Shown: positions 32,313-42,336 of the stretch, piece after piece
How the letters are laid out: each line of letters begins with the position of its first letter
Numbering within the stretch: the first letter of the stretch is position 1
NCBI RefSeq assembly: GCF_004348685.1
Contig: NZ_SMKO01000052.1
Span: 1 to 51,283, forward strand
Direction of reading: 5' to 3'
DNA: 51,283 bases
Source: Nonomuraea deserti
GTDB lineage: Bacteria > Actinomycetota > Actinomycetes > Streptosporangiales > Streptosporangiaceae
Notes under the pieces: generated by a model
Databases searched by the model: none
What the model was told of the DNA's origin: nothing
Seen by the model: only the letters and a program-made list of their open reading frames with translations
Made by a program: the position numbers and the translations under genes

Positions 32313-34547
32313 ATGTCCACGATCACCGATGACCGGCAGCAGGCGGTCGAGCTCTCGATCGGCGGCATGACCTGCGCCTCCTGCGCCAACCGGATCGAGC
32401 GCAAGCTCAACAAGCTCGACGGCGTGACCGCCACGGTCAACTACGCCACCGAGAAGGCGAGCGTCACGTTCCCGGCAGACGTCGACCCCCGGCGACTCGT
32501 CGCCGAGGTGGAGAAGGCCGGCTACACGGCCGGGCTGCCCGCGCCACCCCACGCGGAGACGGCCGGGCAGGAGCCGCAGGACGAGCTCGGGCCGCTGCGC
32601 AACCGCCTGATCACGGCCGTGGTGCTGGCCGTGCCGGTGGTCGCGATGGCCATGGTCCCGCTGTTGCAGTTCACGAACTGGCAGTGGTTGTCGCTGACGC
32701 TGACGGCGCCGGTGGTGGTGTACGCGGGATGGCCGTTCCACAAGGCCGCGTGGACCAACCTGCGTCACGGCGCGGCCACCATGGACACGCTGATCTCGAT
32801 CGGCACGCTGGCCGCGCTGGGCTGGTCGTTGTGGGCGCTGTTCTTCGGCACGGCGGGCATGCCCGGCATGACCCATCCGTTCGAGATCACGATCGAGCGC
32901 ACCGACGGGTCGGGCGCCATCTATCTCGAGACCGCGGCGGCCGTCACCGCGTTCATCCTGGCCGGGCGCTACTTCGAGGCCCGCTCGAAGCGGCGGGCGG
33001 GCGCCGCGCTGCGGGCCCTGCTCGACCTGGGCGCCAAGGACGTCGCGGTGTTGCGCGACGGTGTGGAGACCCGCATCCCGGCCGATCAGCTGCAGACCGG
33101 CGACACGTTCGTCGTCCGTCCCGGCGAGAAGATCGCCACGGACGGCCTGGTCCTGGAGGGCGCGTCGGCGGTCGACGCCTCCATGCTGACCGGCGAGTCC
33201 GTGCCCGTCGACGTGCGCCCGGGCGACGCCGTCACCGGTGCCACCGTGAACGCGGGCGGGAGGCTCGTCGTCCGCGCCACCCGGGTGGGCGGCGACACGC
33301 GGCTGGCCCAGATGGCCAAGCTGGTGGAGGAGGCGCAGACCGGTAAGGCGCAGGTGCAGCGGCTGGCCGACCGCATCTCCGGCGTCTTCGTGCCGATCGT
33401 GATCGCCCTGGCGGTCGGGACGCTCGGGTTCTGGCTGGGCACGGGCGACGGCGTGGGGGCGGCCTTCACCGCGGCGGTGGCGGTGCTGATCATCGCCTGT
33501 CCGTGCGCGCTCGGCCTGGCCACGCCGACGGCCCTGCTGGTCGGCACCGGCAGGGGCGCCCAGCTCGGCATCCTGATCAGGGGCCCCGAGGTGCTGGAGT
33601 CGACCCGCAGGATCGACACCGTCGTGCTGGACAAGACCGGCACGGTCACCGAGGGCAAGATGACCCTCAGCGAGGTGCACGTCGCGGAAGGGGAGAGCGA
33701 GGCCGAGGTGCTGCGCCTGGCCGGGGCGCTGGAGCACGCCTCCGAGCACCCCATCGCGCAGGCCGTCGCCGCGGGCGCCGCCGACCGCTTCGGCGACTTG
33801 CCCGCCCCCGAGGACTTCGCGAACGTCGAAGGGCTCGGCGTTCAGGGCGTCGTCGACGGGCACGCGGTCCTGGTCGGCCGGCCCAGGTTGCTGGCGGACT
33901 GGTCGCAGCACCTTCCGCCCGACCTGGAGCGGCGGCTGCACTCCGCTCAGGCCGCCGGCCGCACGGCCGTCGCCGTCGGCTGGGACGGCGAGGCCAGGGC
34001 GGTGCTCGTCGTGGCCGACGCGGTCAAGCCGACCAGCAAGGAGGCCGTCCGGCAGCTCGCCGCGCTGGGGCTCGCCCCGGTGTTGCTGACCGGCGACAAC
34101 GAGGCGGCGGCCAGGACGGTCGCGACCGAGGTGGGCATCGACGAGGTGATCGCCGAGGTGCTGCCCGCCGACAAGGTCGACGTGGTCAAGCGGTTGCAGG
34201 CCGAGGGCAGGGTCGTGGCCATGGTGGGCGACGGCGTCAACGACGCCGCCGCGCTGGCCCAGGCCGATCTGGGGTTGGCGATGGGCACGGGCACCGACGC
34301 CGCCATCGAGGCCTCCGACCTCACCCTGGTCAGAGGCGACCTGCGGGTCGCGGCGGACGCCATCAGGTTGTCCCGCAGGACACTGACGACGATCAAGGGC
34401 AACCTGTTCTGGGCCTTCGCCTACAACGTCGCCGCCCTTCCCCTGGCCGCGCTGGGCCTGCTCAACCCCATGATCGCCGGGGCCGCGATGGCCTTCTCCA
34501 GCGTGTTCGTGGTGAGCAACAGCCTGCGGCTGCGCCGCTTCCGATAG
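32313..34547 (+). CDS. copA: Cu(I)-exporting P1B-type ATPase CopA
   Basis: The protein has about 744 residues from ATG 32313 (GGGGAG five bases upstream; GTG 32310 is adjacent). One N-terminal HMA domain has CASC (21-24). Eight membrane helices include the ion-binding CPC (396-398), with TGES in the actuator, the phosphorylated Asp440 in DKTGT, SEHPIA, TGDN and GDGVNDA. All catalytic motifs are intact. It pumps cytosolic Cu(I) outward, receiving it from CopZ. It is the last gene of the csoR operon; a hairpin abuts its stop. Confidence 0.97.
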   Translation: MSTITDDRQQAVELSIGGMTCASCANRIERKLNKLDGVTATVNYATEKASVTFPADVDPRRLVAEVEKAGYTAGLPAPPHAETAGQEPQDELGPLRNRLITAVVLAVPVVAMAMVPLLQFTNWQWLSLTLTAPVVVYAGWPFHKAAWTNLRHGAATMDTLISIGTLAALGWSLWALFFGTAGMPGMTHPFEITIERTDGSGAIYLETAAAVTAFILAGRYFEARSKRRAGAALRALLDLGAKDVAVLRDGVETRIPADQLQTGDTFVVRPGEKIATDGLVLEGASAVDASMLTGESVPVDVRPGDAVTGATVNAGGRLVVRATRVGGDTRLAQMAKLVEEAQTGKAQVQRLADRISGVFVPIVIALAVGTLGFWLGTGDGVGAAFTAAVAVLIIACPCALGLATPTALLVGTGRGAQLGILIRGPEVLESTRRIDTVVLDKTGTVTEGKMTLSEVHVAEGESEAEVLRLAGALEHASEHPIAQAVAAGAADRFGDLPAPEDFANVEGLGVQGVVDGHAVLVGRPRLLADWSQHLPPDLERRLHSAQAAGRTAVAVGWDGEARAVLVVADAVKPTSKEAVRQLAALGLAPVLLTGDNEAAARTVATEVGIDEVIAEVLPADKVDVVKRLQAEGRVVAMVGDGVNDAAALAQADLGLAMGTGTDAAIEASDLTLVRGDLRVAADAIRLSRRTLTTIKGNLFWAFAYNVAALPLAALGLLNPMIAGAAMAFSSVFVVSNSLRLRRFR

Positions 34548-34597
34548 CACGGCGGGACGGCTCCGAGCACACCGGCTCGGGGCCGTCCTCCGCCGTG
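34548..34597 (+). terminator. Long hairpin directly after copA
   Basis: CACGGCGG (34548-34555) pairs with CCGCCGTG (34590-34597). Inside, GACGGC with GCCGTC and CCGAGC with GCTCGG continue the stem with one small bulge, giving about 20 pairs. The stem begins at the base after the copA stop. Confidence 0.75.
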
Positions 34598-34601
34598 GAG
34601 C

Positions 34602-34702
34602 GGACGATGCGGGTCGTCGTAGGGCACCCACCACAGGACGATGCGGTCGTCGTAGGGCAGCCGCCACAGGACGATGCGGGTCGTCGCGGGGCAGCCGCCA
34701 CA
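34602..34702. repeat. Three tandem 33-34-bp repeats between convergent genes
   Basis: Units start with GGACGATGCGG at 34602, 34636 and 34669 and end with CCGCCACA-like text. On the minus strand the central units read as an 11-residue periodic peptide (RIVLWRLPYDD, RIVLWWVPYDD). The third unit differs and there is no convincing start, so coding status is doubtful. The block lies between the copA terminator and the end of the LacI gene. Confidence 0.7.
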
Positions 34703-34720
34703 GACGAGGCGGGACACCGC

Positions 34721-35776
34721 CTACCGGCCCGGCCGGGACAGGGAGGCGCCGGTCGACGCTCTGATGATGAGCTCCGGCTGGAAGACGATCTCTTGGTGCC
34801 AGTGGCCCGCGTCGCCCCGGGAGTCGGTGAGCAGCAGCTCCGCGGCGGCGTGGCCGAGCTGGTGCTTCGGCTGGCGGATGGAGGTCAGCGACGGCGACAG
34901 CGCTGCCGCGAACTCCACGTCGTCATAGCCCATGACCGCCATGTCGTGCGGGACGCCGACGCCGCGCTGCTCCAGCCCGCGCAGCGCGCCCAGCGCCACC
35001 GTGTCGTTGACGCAGAACAGCGCCGTCGGCCCCCCGCGCAGGGATAGCCGCTCCAGCGCGGCCTCGCCCTCGCGCGGGGTGAGCGCGGGCAGGGTGACCT
35101 CGGTGACCACCTCGCCGGGGTCGAGCCCGGCGGCGCGCACCGCGTTGTCCAGCCCCTTGCGCCGGTCGGCGCACTGGCGCACGATCGACGGCCCGTTGAG
35201 GAACCCGATGCGCCGGTGGCCGAGCGACAGCAGATGGGCGCCGGCCAGCTCGCCGCCCCTGACGTTGTCGACCGCGACCGCGCAGAGCTGGGAGTCGGCG
35301 CCCGGCCGGTCGAGCAGCACCATGCCGATGCCGCGCCGGCGCAGCTCCACCAGGTGGGAGATGTCGTCGCCCGCGGGCGTGATGAGGATGCCGGGCACCC
35401 GGTGCTGCTCCAGGATCTGCAGGTAGTAGGCCTCTTTCTCGACCGAGTCGCTGGAGCTGCAGAGCACGAGCAGCAGCTCCTCCTGCGACAGCCTGGTCTC
35501 GATGCCGGGCAGCACCTCGGTGAAGAACGGGTTGCCGATGTCGCGCACCATGACGCCCACGGACCGGCTCGCGCCGCCGCGCAGCTGCCGGGCGGGAGCG
35601 TTGGGCACGAACCCCAGCGCCTTGATGGAGGCGCGCACCCGGCGCAGCGTCGGCTTGGCGACCAGCTCAGGCCGGTTGAGCACGTTGGAGACCGTTCCCA
35701 CGGACACGCCGGCGTGGGCGGCGACGTCGACCATGCTGAGCCGGCGGCGCTCGGCCGGCTTGTGGATGTCGGTCAC
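34721..35776 (-). CDS. LacI-family repressor of the rhamnoside regulon
   Basis: The protein has 351 residues from GTG 35776; GTG 35812 is an alternative, and neither has a good ribosome binding site. The N-terminal helix-turn-helix with hinge (MVDVAAHAGVSVGTVSNVLNRPELVAKPTLRRV) is followed by a periplasmic-binding-protein-like sugar domain (SVGVMVRDIGNPFFTEV to the C-terminus, with GYDDVEFAAALSPSLTSIRQP). It diverges from the GH78 gene. Three TTGAAA-NN-TTTCAA-type sites at its own 5' side, at the GH78 promoter and before the binding-protein gene mark the likely regulon. The inducer should be rhamnose or a rhamno-oligosaccharide (inference). Confidence 0.92.
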   Translation of the reverse strand: MTDIHKPAERRRLSMVDVAAHAGVSVGTVSNVLNRPELVAKPTLRRVRASIKALGFVPNAPARQLRGGASRSVGVMVRDIGNPFFTEVLPGIETRLSQEELLLVLCSSSDSVEKEAYYLQILEQHRVPGILITPAGDDISHLVELRRRGIGMVLLDRPGADSQLCAVAVDNVRGGELAGAHLLSLGHRRIGFLNGPSIVRQCADRRKGLDNAVRAAGLDPGEVVTEVTLPALTPREGEAALERLSLRGGPTALFCVNDTVALGALRGLEQRGVGVPHDMAVMGYDDVEFAAALSPSLTSIRQPKHQLGHAAAELLLTDSRGDAGHWHQEIVFQPELIIRASTGASLSRPGR

Positions 35777-35824
35777 CGGCGGACAGCCCTTCTGGTCACC
35801 TGGCAGGAACACCCAGTGTAGCCA

Positions 35825-35838
35825 TTGAAATGTTTCAT
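35825..35838. promoter_or_regulatory. LacI operator copy 1 (autoregulatory side)
   Basis: TTGAAATGTTTCAT is a near-perfect dyad placed just upstream of the lacI-type gene. It matches the other two copies at 12-13 of 14 bases. Confidence 0.7.
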
Positions 35839-35875
35839 CCGTATGACGTCAACGCATCAGGTTTTCAGGCAGGCA

Positions 35876-35905
35876 TTGACGCGAGTACCTCCACCTGCTT
35901 ACGGT
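35876..35905 (+). promoter_or_regulatory. Promoter of the rhamnosidase operon
   Basis: TTGACG (35876-35881) and TACGGT (35900-35905) are spaced 18 bp (17 if TTACGG is used). The operator at 35915-35928 lies immediately downstream, the classical position for repression. Confidence 0.6.
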
Positions 35906-35914
35906 GCGCGAGGA

Positions 35915-35928
35915 TTGAAATGTTTCAA
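35915..35928. promoter_or_regulatory. LacI operator copy 2 (rhamnosidase promoter)
   Basis: TTGAAATGTTTCAA is a perfect dyad apart from its centre, located between the promoter and the GH78 start codon. Confidence 0.75.
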
Positions 35929-35946
35929 ATAGTTGGGAGCCCCTGC

Positions 35947-38900
35947 ATGCAGCTGGCCGTGACCGAGCCGCGGGTCGAAGGACTGGCCGAGCCCCTGGGC
36001 CTGGACGTGAGCGCTCCGCTGTTCTCGTGGCGGATCACCGGGGCCGGGCGCGGGCGCGCGCAGAGCGCGTACCGGGTGATCGTGGCGCGGGAGGGCGATC
36101 CGGCCGGCGAGGGGGCCGAGCTGGTCTGGGACAGCGGCGCCGTGACCGCGGCCGCCACGTACGACATCCCGTACGGCGGGGCGGAGCTGCGGCCGCGGAC
36201 CCGCTACGGGTGGCGGGTCAAGGTGGCCGACGAGAGCGGCACGTGGTCGGAGTGGGGCCCCGCCCACTGGTTCGAGACCGGGCTCGGCGACACCGCCGGC
36301 TGGACGGCGGGCTGGATCGGCACGCCCGTGGTGCCCGGTTCGGAGCGGTTGCCGTCGCTGGAGAACGTGCCGCGCATGTGGGTCGCCGGCCGGCTCGGGC
36401 CGTCCCCTTCGCCGGTCGGGGCGTTCCGTACGCGGTTCGAGGTGCCGGGCGGGGCGCGGCCGCTGTCGGCGTGGCTGGTGGTGGGCGGCGGCTCCGAGGT
36501 GGAGGCGTACGTCAACGGCGTGCCGGTCGCCGGCGAGACGCGGGACGGCGCGTTCGTGGCCGACGCGGGCGACCTGGTGGCCTCGGGCGAGAACGTGCTG
36601 GCGATCAGGGCCGGCGGGTCCGGGCTGTGCGTGCGGCTGGAGGTCGTGGTCGAGGGGCGGCCGGTGCTGGCGCAGCTCGTGCCCGTGGCGGCGGCGGGCG
36701 GGGTGACCGTCACGTCCGGCGGCAGGTGGCGGGCGGGCGACCGGCCGGAGGACGGGTTCGAGCAGCCCGGCTTCGACGACTCGGCGTGGTCGCTGGCCGA
36801 GGTGGTGGGCCTGCACGGCGACCCGCCGCACGGCCGCGAGCCGATCGCCGACCGGCCCAGCCCCTACCTGCGGCGCGAGTTCGACGTGCCGGCGCCGGTG
36901 CGCAGGGCCAGGCTCTACGCCACCGCGCTCGGCGTCCACGAGGTGCACGTGAACGGCGGCCGGGTGGGCGCCGACCACCTCGCCCCCGGCTGGACCGACT
37001 ACCGTCACCGGATCACGTACCAGACCTATGACGTCACAGACCTGCTGTCGGAGGGGCGCAACACGATCGGCGCGATCCTCGCCGACGGCTGGTACGCCGG
37101 CCACATCAGCTGGTTCGGCCCCTTCCAGTACGGCCGCAGGCCGGCCTTCCGCGCCGAGCTGGAGATCCTGCACGACGACGGCAGCGTGACCCGGCTGCGC
37201 ACGGACGCCGGGTGGCGGGCGGGGACGGGCGCGATCCGCTACGCCGACCTGCAGAACGGCGAGCGGCAGGACCTCGCCGCGGAGCCGCTCGGCTGGACGG
37301 CGGCCGGGTTCGACGACTCCGGCTGGGCGCCCGCGGTGCCCGTGAGCCCGCCGCCCGGCCGGTTGACCGCCGCCGTCGCGCCGCCGATCCGGGTGCACGA
37401 GGAGCTGGAGCCGGTCGCGGTCTGGGAGCGGAGCCCCGGCGTGTGGATCGCCGACTTCGGGCAGAACCTGGTCGGCTGGGTCCGGCTCACCGGCCGCGCC
37501 GGCCGGGGCCGCCCGGTGGTGCTGCGCCACGCCGAGGTCCTCGACCACGAGGGCGGGCCGCACCTGGCCAACCTGCGCTCGGCCCGCGCGACGGACGAGT
37601 TCCTGCCGAGCGGAGACGCGCCTGAGACGTTCGAGCCGCGCTTCACCTTCCACGGCTTCCGCTACGTCGAGGTGTCGGGGCTGCGCGCGGCCCCGGCGCG
37701 GATCACGGCCAGGGTCGCCCATGCCGCGATGGAGCCGGCGGGCGAGTTCACCTGCTCCGACGAGCGGCTCGACCGGCTGCAGCGCAACATCGTGTGGGGG
37801 CAGCGGGGCAACTTCCTGGCCGTTCCCACCGACTGCCCGCAGCGTGACGAGCGGCTCGGCTGGACGGGCGACATCTGGGCGTTCGCGCCCACGGCGCTGT
37901 TCAACTACGACGTCTCCCGCTTCCTGCGCAGCTGGCTGGACGACGTGGTGGCCGCGCAGGGCGACGACGGCGCCGTCACGCACGTGGTGCCCGACGTGTT
38001 GTCCGGCCGCGGGTTGTCGCCCGACGCCAAGGAGGCGGGCTCGCCCGGCTGGGGCGACGCGCTGGTGATGCTGCCCTGGGTGCTGCACCGGCTGCGCGGC
38101 GACACGGGTGTGGTGGCGGCCTGCTTCGAGCCGATGAAGCGCTGGCTGGCGTACCTGGACAAACGCTCCGACGGCGGGATCTTCCCGGAGGAGGGGTTCG
38201 GCGACTGGCTGTCGATCGGCGCCGAGACGTCCAAGCGGCTCGTCGGCACCGCGATCTTCGCGCTGTCCGCCCGGCAGCTCGCCGGGCTGGCCGCCGCGCT
38301 CGGCCGCCACGCGGACGAGCGGGCCTGCCTGGAACTGTACGGCCGCGTACGGGAGGCGTTCCGCGCGGCCTTCGTCGAGGGCCCCGGCGTGCTGGCGGAG
38401 GGCACGCAGACCGCCTACGTGCTGGCCGTCACGGCGGGGCTGTTCGAGGAGCACGAGCTGCCCAGGGCGGCCGCCCGGCTGGCCGGCGACATCGAGGCCC
38501 GCGGCGGCCACCTGTCGACGGGCTTCCTCGGCACGCCGTTCCTGCTGGACGCGCTCACGTCGACCGGGCGGCTGGACGTGGCCTACCGGCTGCTGACGCA
38601 GGACACCTTCCCGTCCTGGCTCTACCCGGTCGTCCACGGCGGGGCGACGACCATGTGGGAGCGCTGGGACTCGTGGAGCCACCACCGGGGGCTGCAGGAC
38701 CCGGGCATGAACTCCTTCAACCACTACGCGTACGGCGCCGTCGGCGACTGGATGTACCGGACGGTCGGCGGGCTCGCCCCGGGGTCGCCCGGCTACGCCG
38801 ACGTCGTGGTGCGGCCGCGACCGGGCGGCGGGATCACCTGGGCGACGACCGCGCACCGCACCCGGCACGGCCGGGTGGAGGTCGCCTGGCGGCTGGAGGG

Positions 38901-39105
38901 CGACCGCTTCGCGCTGGACGTCGTCGTGCCGCCCAACACCCGCGCCGAGGTGCACGTGCCCGCGCCGCCCGAGCGGGTGACCGAGGGCGGCGTGCCGGCC
39001 GGCCGGGCGGAGTGCGTGACCTTCGACCGGGTGGACGGCGGGGGAGCGGTCTACCGGGTCGGCTCGGGCTCGTACGCGTTCCGGGCGCATGACACGGCAA
39101 GCTGA
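35947..39105 (+). CDS. GH78 alpha-L-rhamnosidase, cytosolic
   Basis: This 1052-residue protein has the full multidomain layout: an N-terminal beta-sandwich module (about 1-115), jelly-roll domains (about 120-500), an (alpha/alpha)6 barrel (about 600-960) and a C-terminal sandwich. The barrel carries DCPQRDERLGWTGD, where Glu635 is the general acid position, and WERWDSW with Glu905 as base. No signal peptide is seen, so it cleaves imported rhamnosides inside the cell. GGGAG lies seven bases before the ATG. It is first in an operon with two permeases. The presence of the ABC importer fits import of intact rhamno-oligosaccharides. Confidence 0.95.
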   Translation: MQLAVTEPRVEGLAEPLGLDVSAPLFSWRITGAGRGRAQSAYRVIVAREGDPAGEGAELVWDSGAVTAAATYDIPYGGAELRPRTRYGWRVKVADESGTWSEWGPAHWFETGLGDTAGWTAGWIGTPVVPGSERLPSLENVPRMWVAGRLGPSPSPVGAFRTRFEVPGGARPLSAWLVVGGGSEVEAYVNGVPVAGETRDGAFVADAGDLVASGENVLAIRAGGSGLCVRLEVVVEGRPVLAQLVPVAAAGGVTVTSGGRWRAGDRPEDGFEQPGFDDSAWSLAEVVGLHGDPPHGREPIADRPSPYLRREFDVPAPVRRARLYATALGVHEVHVNGGRVGADHLAPGWTDYRHRITYQTYDVTDLLSEGRNTIGAILADGWYAGHISWFGPFQYGRRPAFRAELEILHDDGSVTRLRTDAGWRAGTGAIRYADLQNGERQDLAAEPLGWTAAGFDDSGWAPAVPVSPPPGRLTAAVAPPIRVHEELEPVAVWERSPGVWIADFGQNLVGWVRLTGRAGRGRPVVLRHAEVLDHEGGPHLANLRSARATDEFLPSGDAPETFEPRFTFHGFRYVEVSGLRAAPARITARVAHAAMEPAGEFTCSDERLDRLQRNIVWGQRGNFLAVPTDCPQRDERLGWTGDIWAFAPTALFNYDVSRFLRSWLDDVVAAQGDDGAVTHVVPDVLSGRGLSPDAKEAGSPGWGDALVMLPWVLHRLRGDTGVVAACFEPMKRWLAYLDKRSDGGIFPEEGFGDWLSIGAETSKRLVGTAIFALSARQLAGLAAALGRHADERACLELYGRVREAFRAAFVEGPGVLAEGTQTAYVLAVTAGLFEEHELPRAAARLAGDIEARGGHLSTGFLGTPFLLDALTSTGRLDVAYRLLTQDTFPSWLYPVVHGGATTMWERWDSWSHHRGLQDPGMNSFNHYAYGAVGDWMYRTVGGLAPGSPGYADVVVRPRPGGGITWATTAHRTRHGRVEVAWRLEGDRFALDVVVPPNTRAEVHVPAPPERVTEGGVPAGRAECVTFDRVDGGGAVYRVGSGSYAFRAHDTAS

Positions 39106-39119
39106 GAGGCAGTTCGATC

Positions 39120-40010
39120 GTGACCAGCACAAAGGCGCGCCGCCGGCCCCCGTGGGGCGTCTACCTCGTCCTCCTCCCCACATTCGCCCTGCTCGCGGCG
39201 TTCGCGTACTACCCGGCGCTGAACGGCATGGTCCACTCGCTCTTCGAGTGGCGGCCGGGCTTCGAGTCGCCCTTCGTCGGCTTCGAGAACTATCTGACGA
39301 TGCTCGGCGACGACCTGTGGTGGGCCTCGTTCCGCAACATCGGGATCATCTTCGTCTGGGCGGTCACGCTCATGTGGGTGTTCCCGCTGCTGGCAGCCGA
39401 GCTGGTGATGTCGTTGTCGAGCGAGCGGCTGCGCTTCGTGTTCCGCACGCTGCTCATCCTCCCGCTGGCCTTCCCGGCGGTGGTCAACGTGCTGCTGTGG
39501 CAGTTCATGTACGACCCGCGCGACGGCGTCATCAACAGCCTGCTGCGCGCGATGGGGCTGGAGGGGCTGGCGGGCAACTGGATCGGCGACCCCGACACCG
39601 CGCTCGTGGCGCTGATGACGATCGGCTTCCCGTGGGTGGCGAGCCTGCCGTTCCTCGTCTTCCTGTCGGCGTTGCAGAACGTGCCGGCGGAGATCTACCA
39701 GGCCGCCGAGGTCGACGGCGCGGGGCGGCTGCGCCGCTTCTGGAGCATCGACCTGCCGATGATGTTCCGCGACGTCAAGCTGCTGTTCGTGCTGGCGGTG
39801 ATCTCGGTGCTGCAGTACGGCATGCAGGCGCACATCATGACCGGGGGCGGGCCCGACAACGCCACGCAGGTGCCGGTGCTGCGCATGCTCGACGCGGCCT
39901 TCGTGGACACGAGCTGGGGTTACGCGGCGACGCTCGGCACCGTGCTGTTCGTGCTGACCCTCGCGGTGAGCCTGGTCGCGCTGACGCTGGGCAGGAAGGC
40001 GGACGCATGA
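39120..40010 (+). CDS. Sugar ABC transporter permease (MalF/UgpA type)
   Basis: The 296-residue protein has six membrane helices. The EAA loop (YQAAEVDGAGRLRRFWSIDLPMM), which contacts the ATPase, is intact. GTG 39120 is the likely start, with GAGAGG upstream. It pairs with the next gene, which overlaps by four bases. No ATPase gene is near, as is usual for CUT1 systems of actinomycetes that share an MsiK-type ATPase. Rhamnosidase context suggests rhamnose-containing oligosaccharides as cargo. Confidence 0.93.
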   Translation: MTSTKARRRPPWGVYLVLLPTFALLAAFAYYPALNGMVHSLFEWRPGFESPFVGFENYLTMLGDDLWWASFRNIGIIFVWAVTLMWVFPLLAAELVMSLSSERLRFVFRTLLILPLAFPAVVNVLLWQFMYDPRDGVINSLLRAMGLEGLAGNWIGDPDTALVALMTIGFPWVASLPFLVFLSALQNVPAEIYQAAEVDGAGRLRRFWSIDLPMMFRDVKLLFVLAVISVLQYGMQAHIMTGGGPDNATQVPVLRMLDAAFVDTSWGYAATLGTVLFVLTLAVSLVALTLGRKADA

Positions 40011-40831
40011 GCCGCACGCGCAGGACCGACCTGGTGGCGGGGGCCGTGCTGGCGGTGCTGGCGTTCGCCGGGCTGTTCCCCTACCTGTTCATGCTGGCGG
40101 CCTCGGTCAAGGACAACGAGCAGTTCTTCGCCGGCTACTGGTCGCCCGCCTGGCCGTTCCACCTGGACAACTACGCGGTGGCCTGGGAGCAGGTCAGCCC
40201 TTACCTGTTCACCTCGTTCGTGGTGGCGGGGCTGGCCATCGCCGGCACGCTGGTGCTGGCCCCGGCCGCGGCGTTCGTCTTCGCCCGCTTCCGCTTCCCC
40301 GGTCGCGGCGCGCTGTTCGGGCTGATCGCGGCGCTGCTCATGGTGCCCTCGATCACCAGCCTGGTCCCGCTCTTCGTGCTGATGCGGGATCTGGGCATCC
40401 TGGACAGCCGGCTGGTGCTGATCGTCCCGCACGTCACCGCGAACACGGTGTTCGGGATCGTCATCATGCGCACCTACATGGCGCAGATCCCTGAGGAGAT
40501 CTTCGAGGCGGCCCGGGTCGACGGCGCGGGCGGGACCCGGTTGTTCCTGGCCTTCATGCTGCCGCTGTCCCGGCCCGTCATCGGCACCGTGGCGCTGATG
40601 ACGGTGCTGGGCGTGTGGAACGACTACTTCTGGCCGCTGCTCACGGTGCAGACCGATGCGTACCGGACGATCCCCGCCGGGCTGGCGTTCTTCGCCAACC
40701 AGAACGCGCAGCAGTGGGGTCCGCTGTTCGCGGGCTACGTTCTGGCCAGCCTTCCGCTGGTGGTGCTGTTCACGTTCCTGTCCAAGTGGTTCCTGGCCGG
40801 CATCCAGGGCGGCATCGTCTCCGGCAGATGA
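40007..40831 (+). CDS. Sugar ABC transporter permease (MalG/UgpE type)
   Basis: The 274-residue protein has six membrane helices. The EAA motif (EEIFEAARVDGAGGTRLFLAFMLPL) is intact. ATG 40007 overlaps the TGA of the first permease gene. It completes the heterodimeric channel. A LacI-type operator sits between its stop and the binding-protein gene, so that gene can also be controlled on its own. Confidence 0.93.
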   Translation: MSRTRRTDLVAGAVLAVLAFAGLFPYLFMLAASVKDNEQFFAGYWSPAWPFHLDNYAVAWEQVSPYLFTSFVVAGLAIAGTLVLAPAAAFVFARFRFPGRGALFGLIAALLMVPSITSLVPLFVLMRDLGILDSRLVLIVPHVTANTVFGIVIMRTYMAQIPEEIFEAARVDGAGGTRLFLAFMLPLSRPVIGTVALMTVLGVWNDYFWPLLTVQTDAYRTIPAGLAFFANQNAQQWGPLFAGYVLASLPLVVLFTFLSKWFLAGIQGGIVSGR

Positions 40832-40844
40832 GGGCCGCCGTCCG

Positions 40845-40858
40845 TTGAAACGTATCAA
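40845..40858. promoter_or_regulatory. LacI operator copy 3 (binding-protein gene)
   Basis: TTGAAACGTATCAA matches copies 1 and 2 at 11-12 of 14 bases and lies 23 bp before the start of the solute-binding protein gene. Confidence 0.65.
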
Positions 40859-40880
40859 CCAAGAAAGGAACCGGCTCCCC

Positions 40881-42323
40881 ATGAGAACACCCCCCAAGAG
40901 CGGGCTGGCGGCCTCGGCCCTGCTGCTCGCGCTCACCGGCTGCGGCCTGCTGGGCACCGGCGACACGTCGGCGACCGGCGCCGACGGCAAGGTCACGATC
41001 ACGCTGGCCGGCCCCAACCAGTGGAACGCCAGCGGCAGCAGCTTCGGCCCGGCCTGGGAGGCGCTCGTCGACTCCTTCGAGAAGCGCGAGCCGGGCATCG
41101 AGGTCAAGACCCAGGTGCTGCCCCTCGACGGCTTCTCCCAGACGATCACCACCCAGCTCGCCGCCGGCACCGCGCCCGAACTGGTCTTCAACCAGCCGCC
41201 GCACAAGGCGCACGAGGTGCACGCGCTCGACGCCGAACTGCAGGAGCCCAACCCGTACGTGCCGGGCAACCAGCGCTGGATCGACGTGTTCAGGAAGGAG
41301 TACTACGGCCCCGGCGTCTCCAAGGCGCTCAGCAAGGAGAGCGGCAAGCTGGAGTACATCCCGTTCAACCTGGTCGCGATCGGCCTGTTCTACAACAAGG
41401 ACGCCTTCGCCAAGGCGGGCATCGAGCAGCCGCCGGCCACCTGGGAGGACTTCAGGTCCGCCTGCGCGAAGCTGAAGGACGCCGGCTTCGACCCGGTCGC
41501 GCTCGACAAGGGCGGCCTGGCCGCGGGCTGGACGTGGGAGGCGGTCAGCACCCAGCTCATCGACAAGTACTACGACGAGTGGAACCAGTTCGACGCCACC
41601 GGCGAGCCCGGCAAGGCGCCGACCGTGACCGAGAAGTCGATGAGCAAGGTGATCAAGGAGGGCACGCTCACCACCAGGACGCCCGAGGTGGCCGAGTCGC
41701 TCAAGATCTACAAGGAGTTCTTCGACTGCGGCACGCCCAACTGGACGGGCGTGGCCGACGGCGGCGCGACGGTCGGCTACCGCGACTTCGTCTCCGGCAA
41801 GGCGGCCATGTCGTGGGGCACCGACTTCGCCGTCGAGGCGCTGAAGGCGGACGCGAAGTTCCCGCTCGGCACGATGCCGTTCCCGACGATCACCAAGGCC
41901 ACCACGTCGCTGTCGACGGACGCCCCCGCCCGTTACGGCGCGTCGATCGGCGGCACCAGCTACATGATCCCGTCGACGGTCGAGGACGAGAAGTACGCGG
42001 CGGCGATCAAGTTCCTGCAGTACATGAGCTCGCCGGCGATCAAGCCGTGGCTGGACGCGACCGGCGGCCTGCCCGCCGTCGAGGGCGTCGAGCCGTCGGC
42101 CGAGACCGCGGGGCTCCTGGAGGGCGAGTGGGGCAAGCCGTTCCGGGTGACCGCGTTGCCCGGGGGCCCCGAGGGCACCTCGTTCCGCGACGTGTTCGAC
42201 GGCTACCTGCTGGGCGAGCGCTCGCTGGAGGAGGAGCTGACCGACCTGGCGAAGTGGTGGGAACGCGGCATCGAGGCCGGAATCAAGAAGAACGCCTGGG
42301 GCGACGAGGACTGGGCCAAGTAG
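40881..42323 (+). CDS. Sugar-binding lipoprotein of the ABC importer
   Basis: The protein has 480 residues. The lipobox LTGC places the lipidated Cys at 21, so it is anchored outside the membrane. The body is a family-1-type extracellular binding protein (PF01547/PF13416-like): ITLAGPNQWNASG, LAAGTAPELVF, IPFNLVAIGLFYNKDAFAKAGI and a C-terminal KWWERGIEAGIKKNAWGDEDW. AAGGAA precedes the ATG. It should capture the rhamnose-containing product of external glycan cleavage and hand it to the two permeases. Confidence 0.93.
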   Translation: MRTPPKSGLAASALLLALTGCGLLGTGDTSATGADGKVTITLAGPNQWNASGSSFGPAWEALVDSFEKREPGIEVKTQVLPLDGFSQTITTQLAAGTAPELVFNQPPHKAHEVHALDAELQEPNPYVPGNQRWIDVFRKEYYGPGVSKALSKESGKLEYIPFNLVAIGLFYNKDAFAKAGIEQPPATWEDFRSACAKLKDAGFDPVALDKGGLAAGWTWEAVSTQLIDKYYDEWNQFDATGEPGKAPTVTEKSMSKVIKEGTLTTRTPEVAESLKIYKEFFDCGTPNWTGVADGGATVGYRDFVSGKAAMSWGTDFAVEALKADAKFPLGTMPFPTITKATTSLSTDAPARYGASIGGTSYMIPSTVEDEKYAAAIKFLQYMSSPAIKPWLDATGGLPAVEGVEPSAETAGLLEGEWGKPFRVTALPGGPEGTSFRDVFDGYLLGERSLEEELTDLAKWWERGIEAGIKKNAWGDEDWAK

Positions 42324-42336
42324 GAGGTAGCTGACA

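Noticed and set aside
34421..34717. Coding gene for the RIVLWRLPYDD repeats
   Set aside because: The frame overlaps the copA 3' end and terminator on the other strand and has no ribosome binding site; only the repeat itself is supported.
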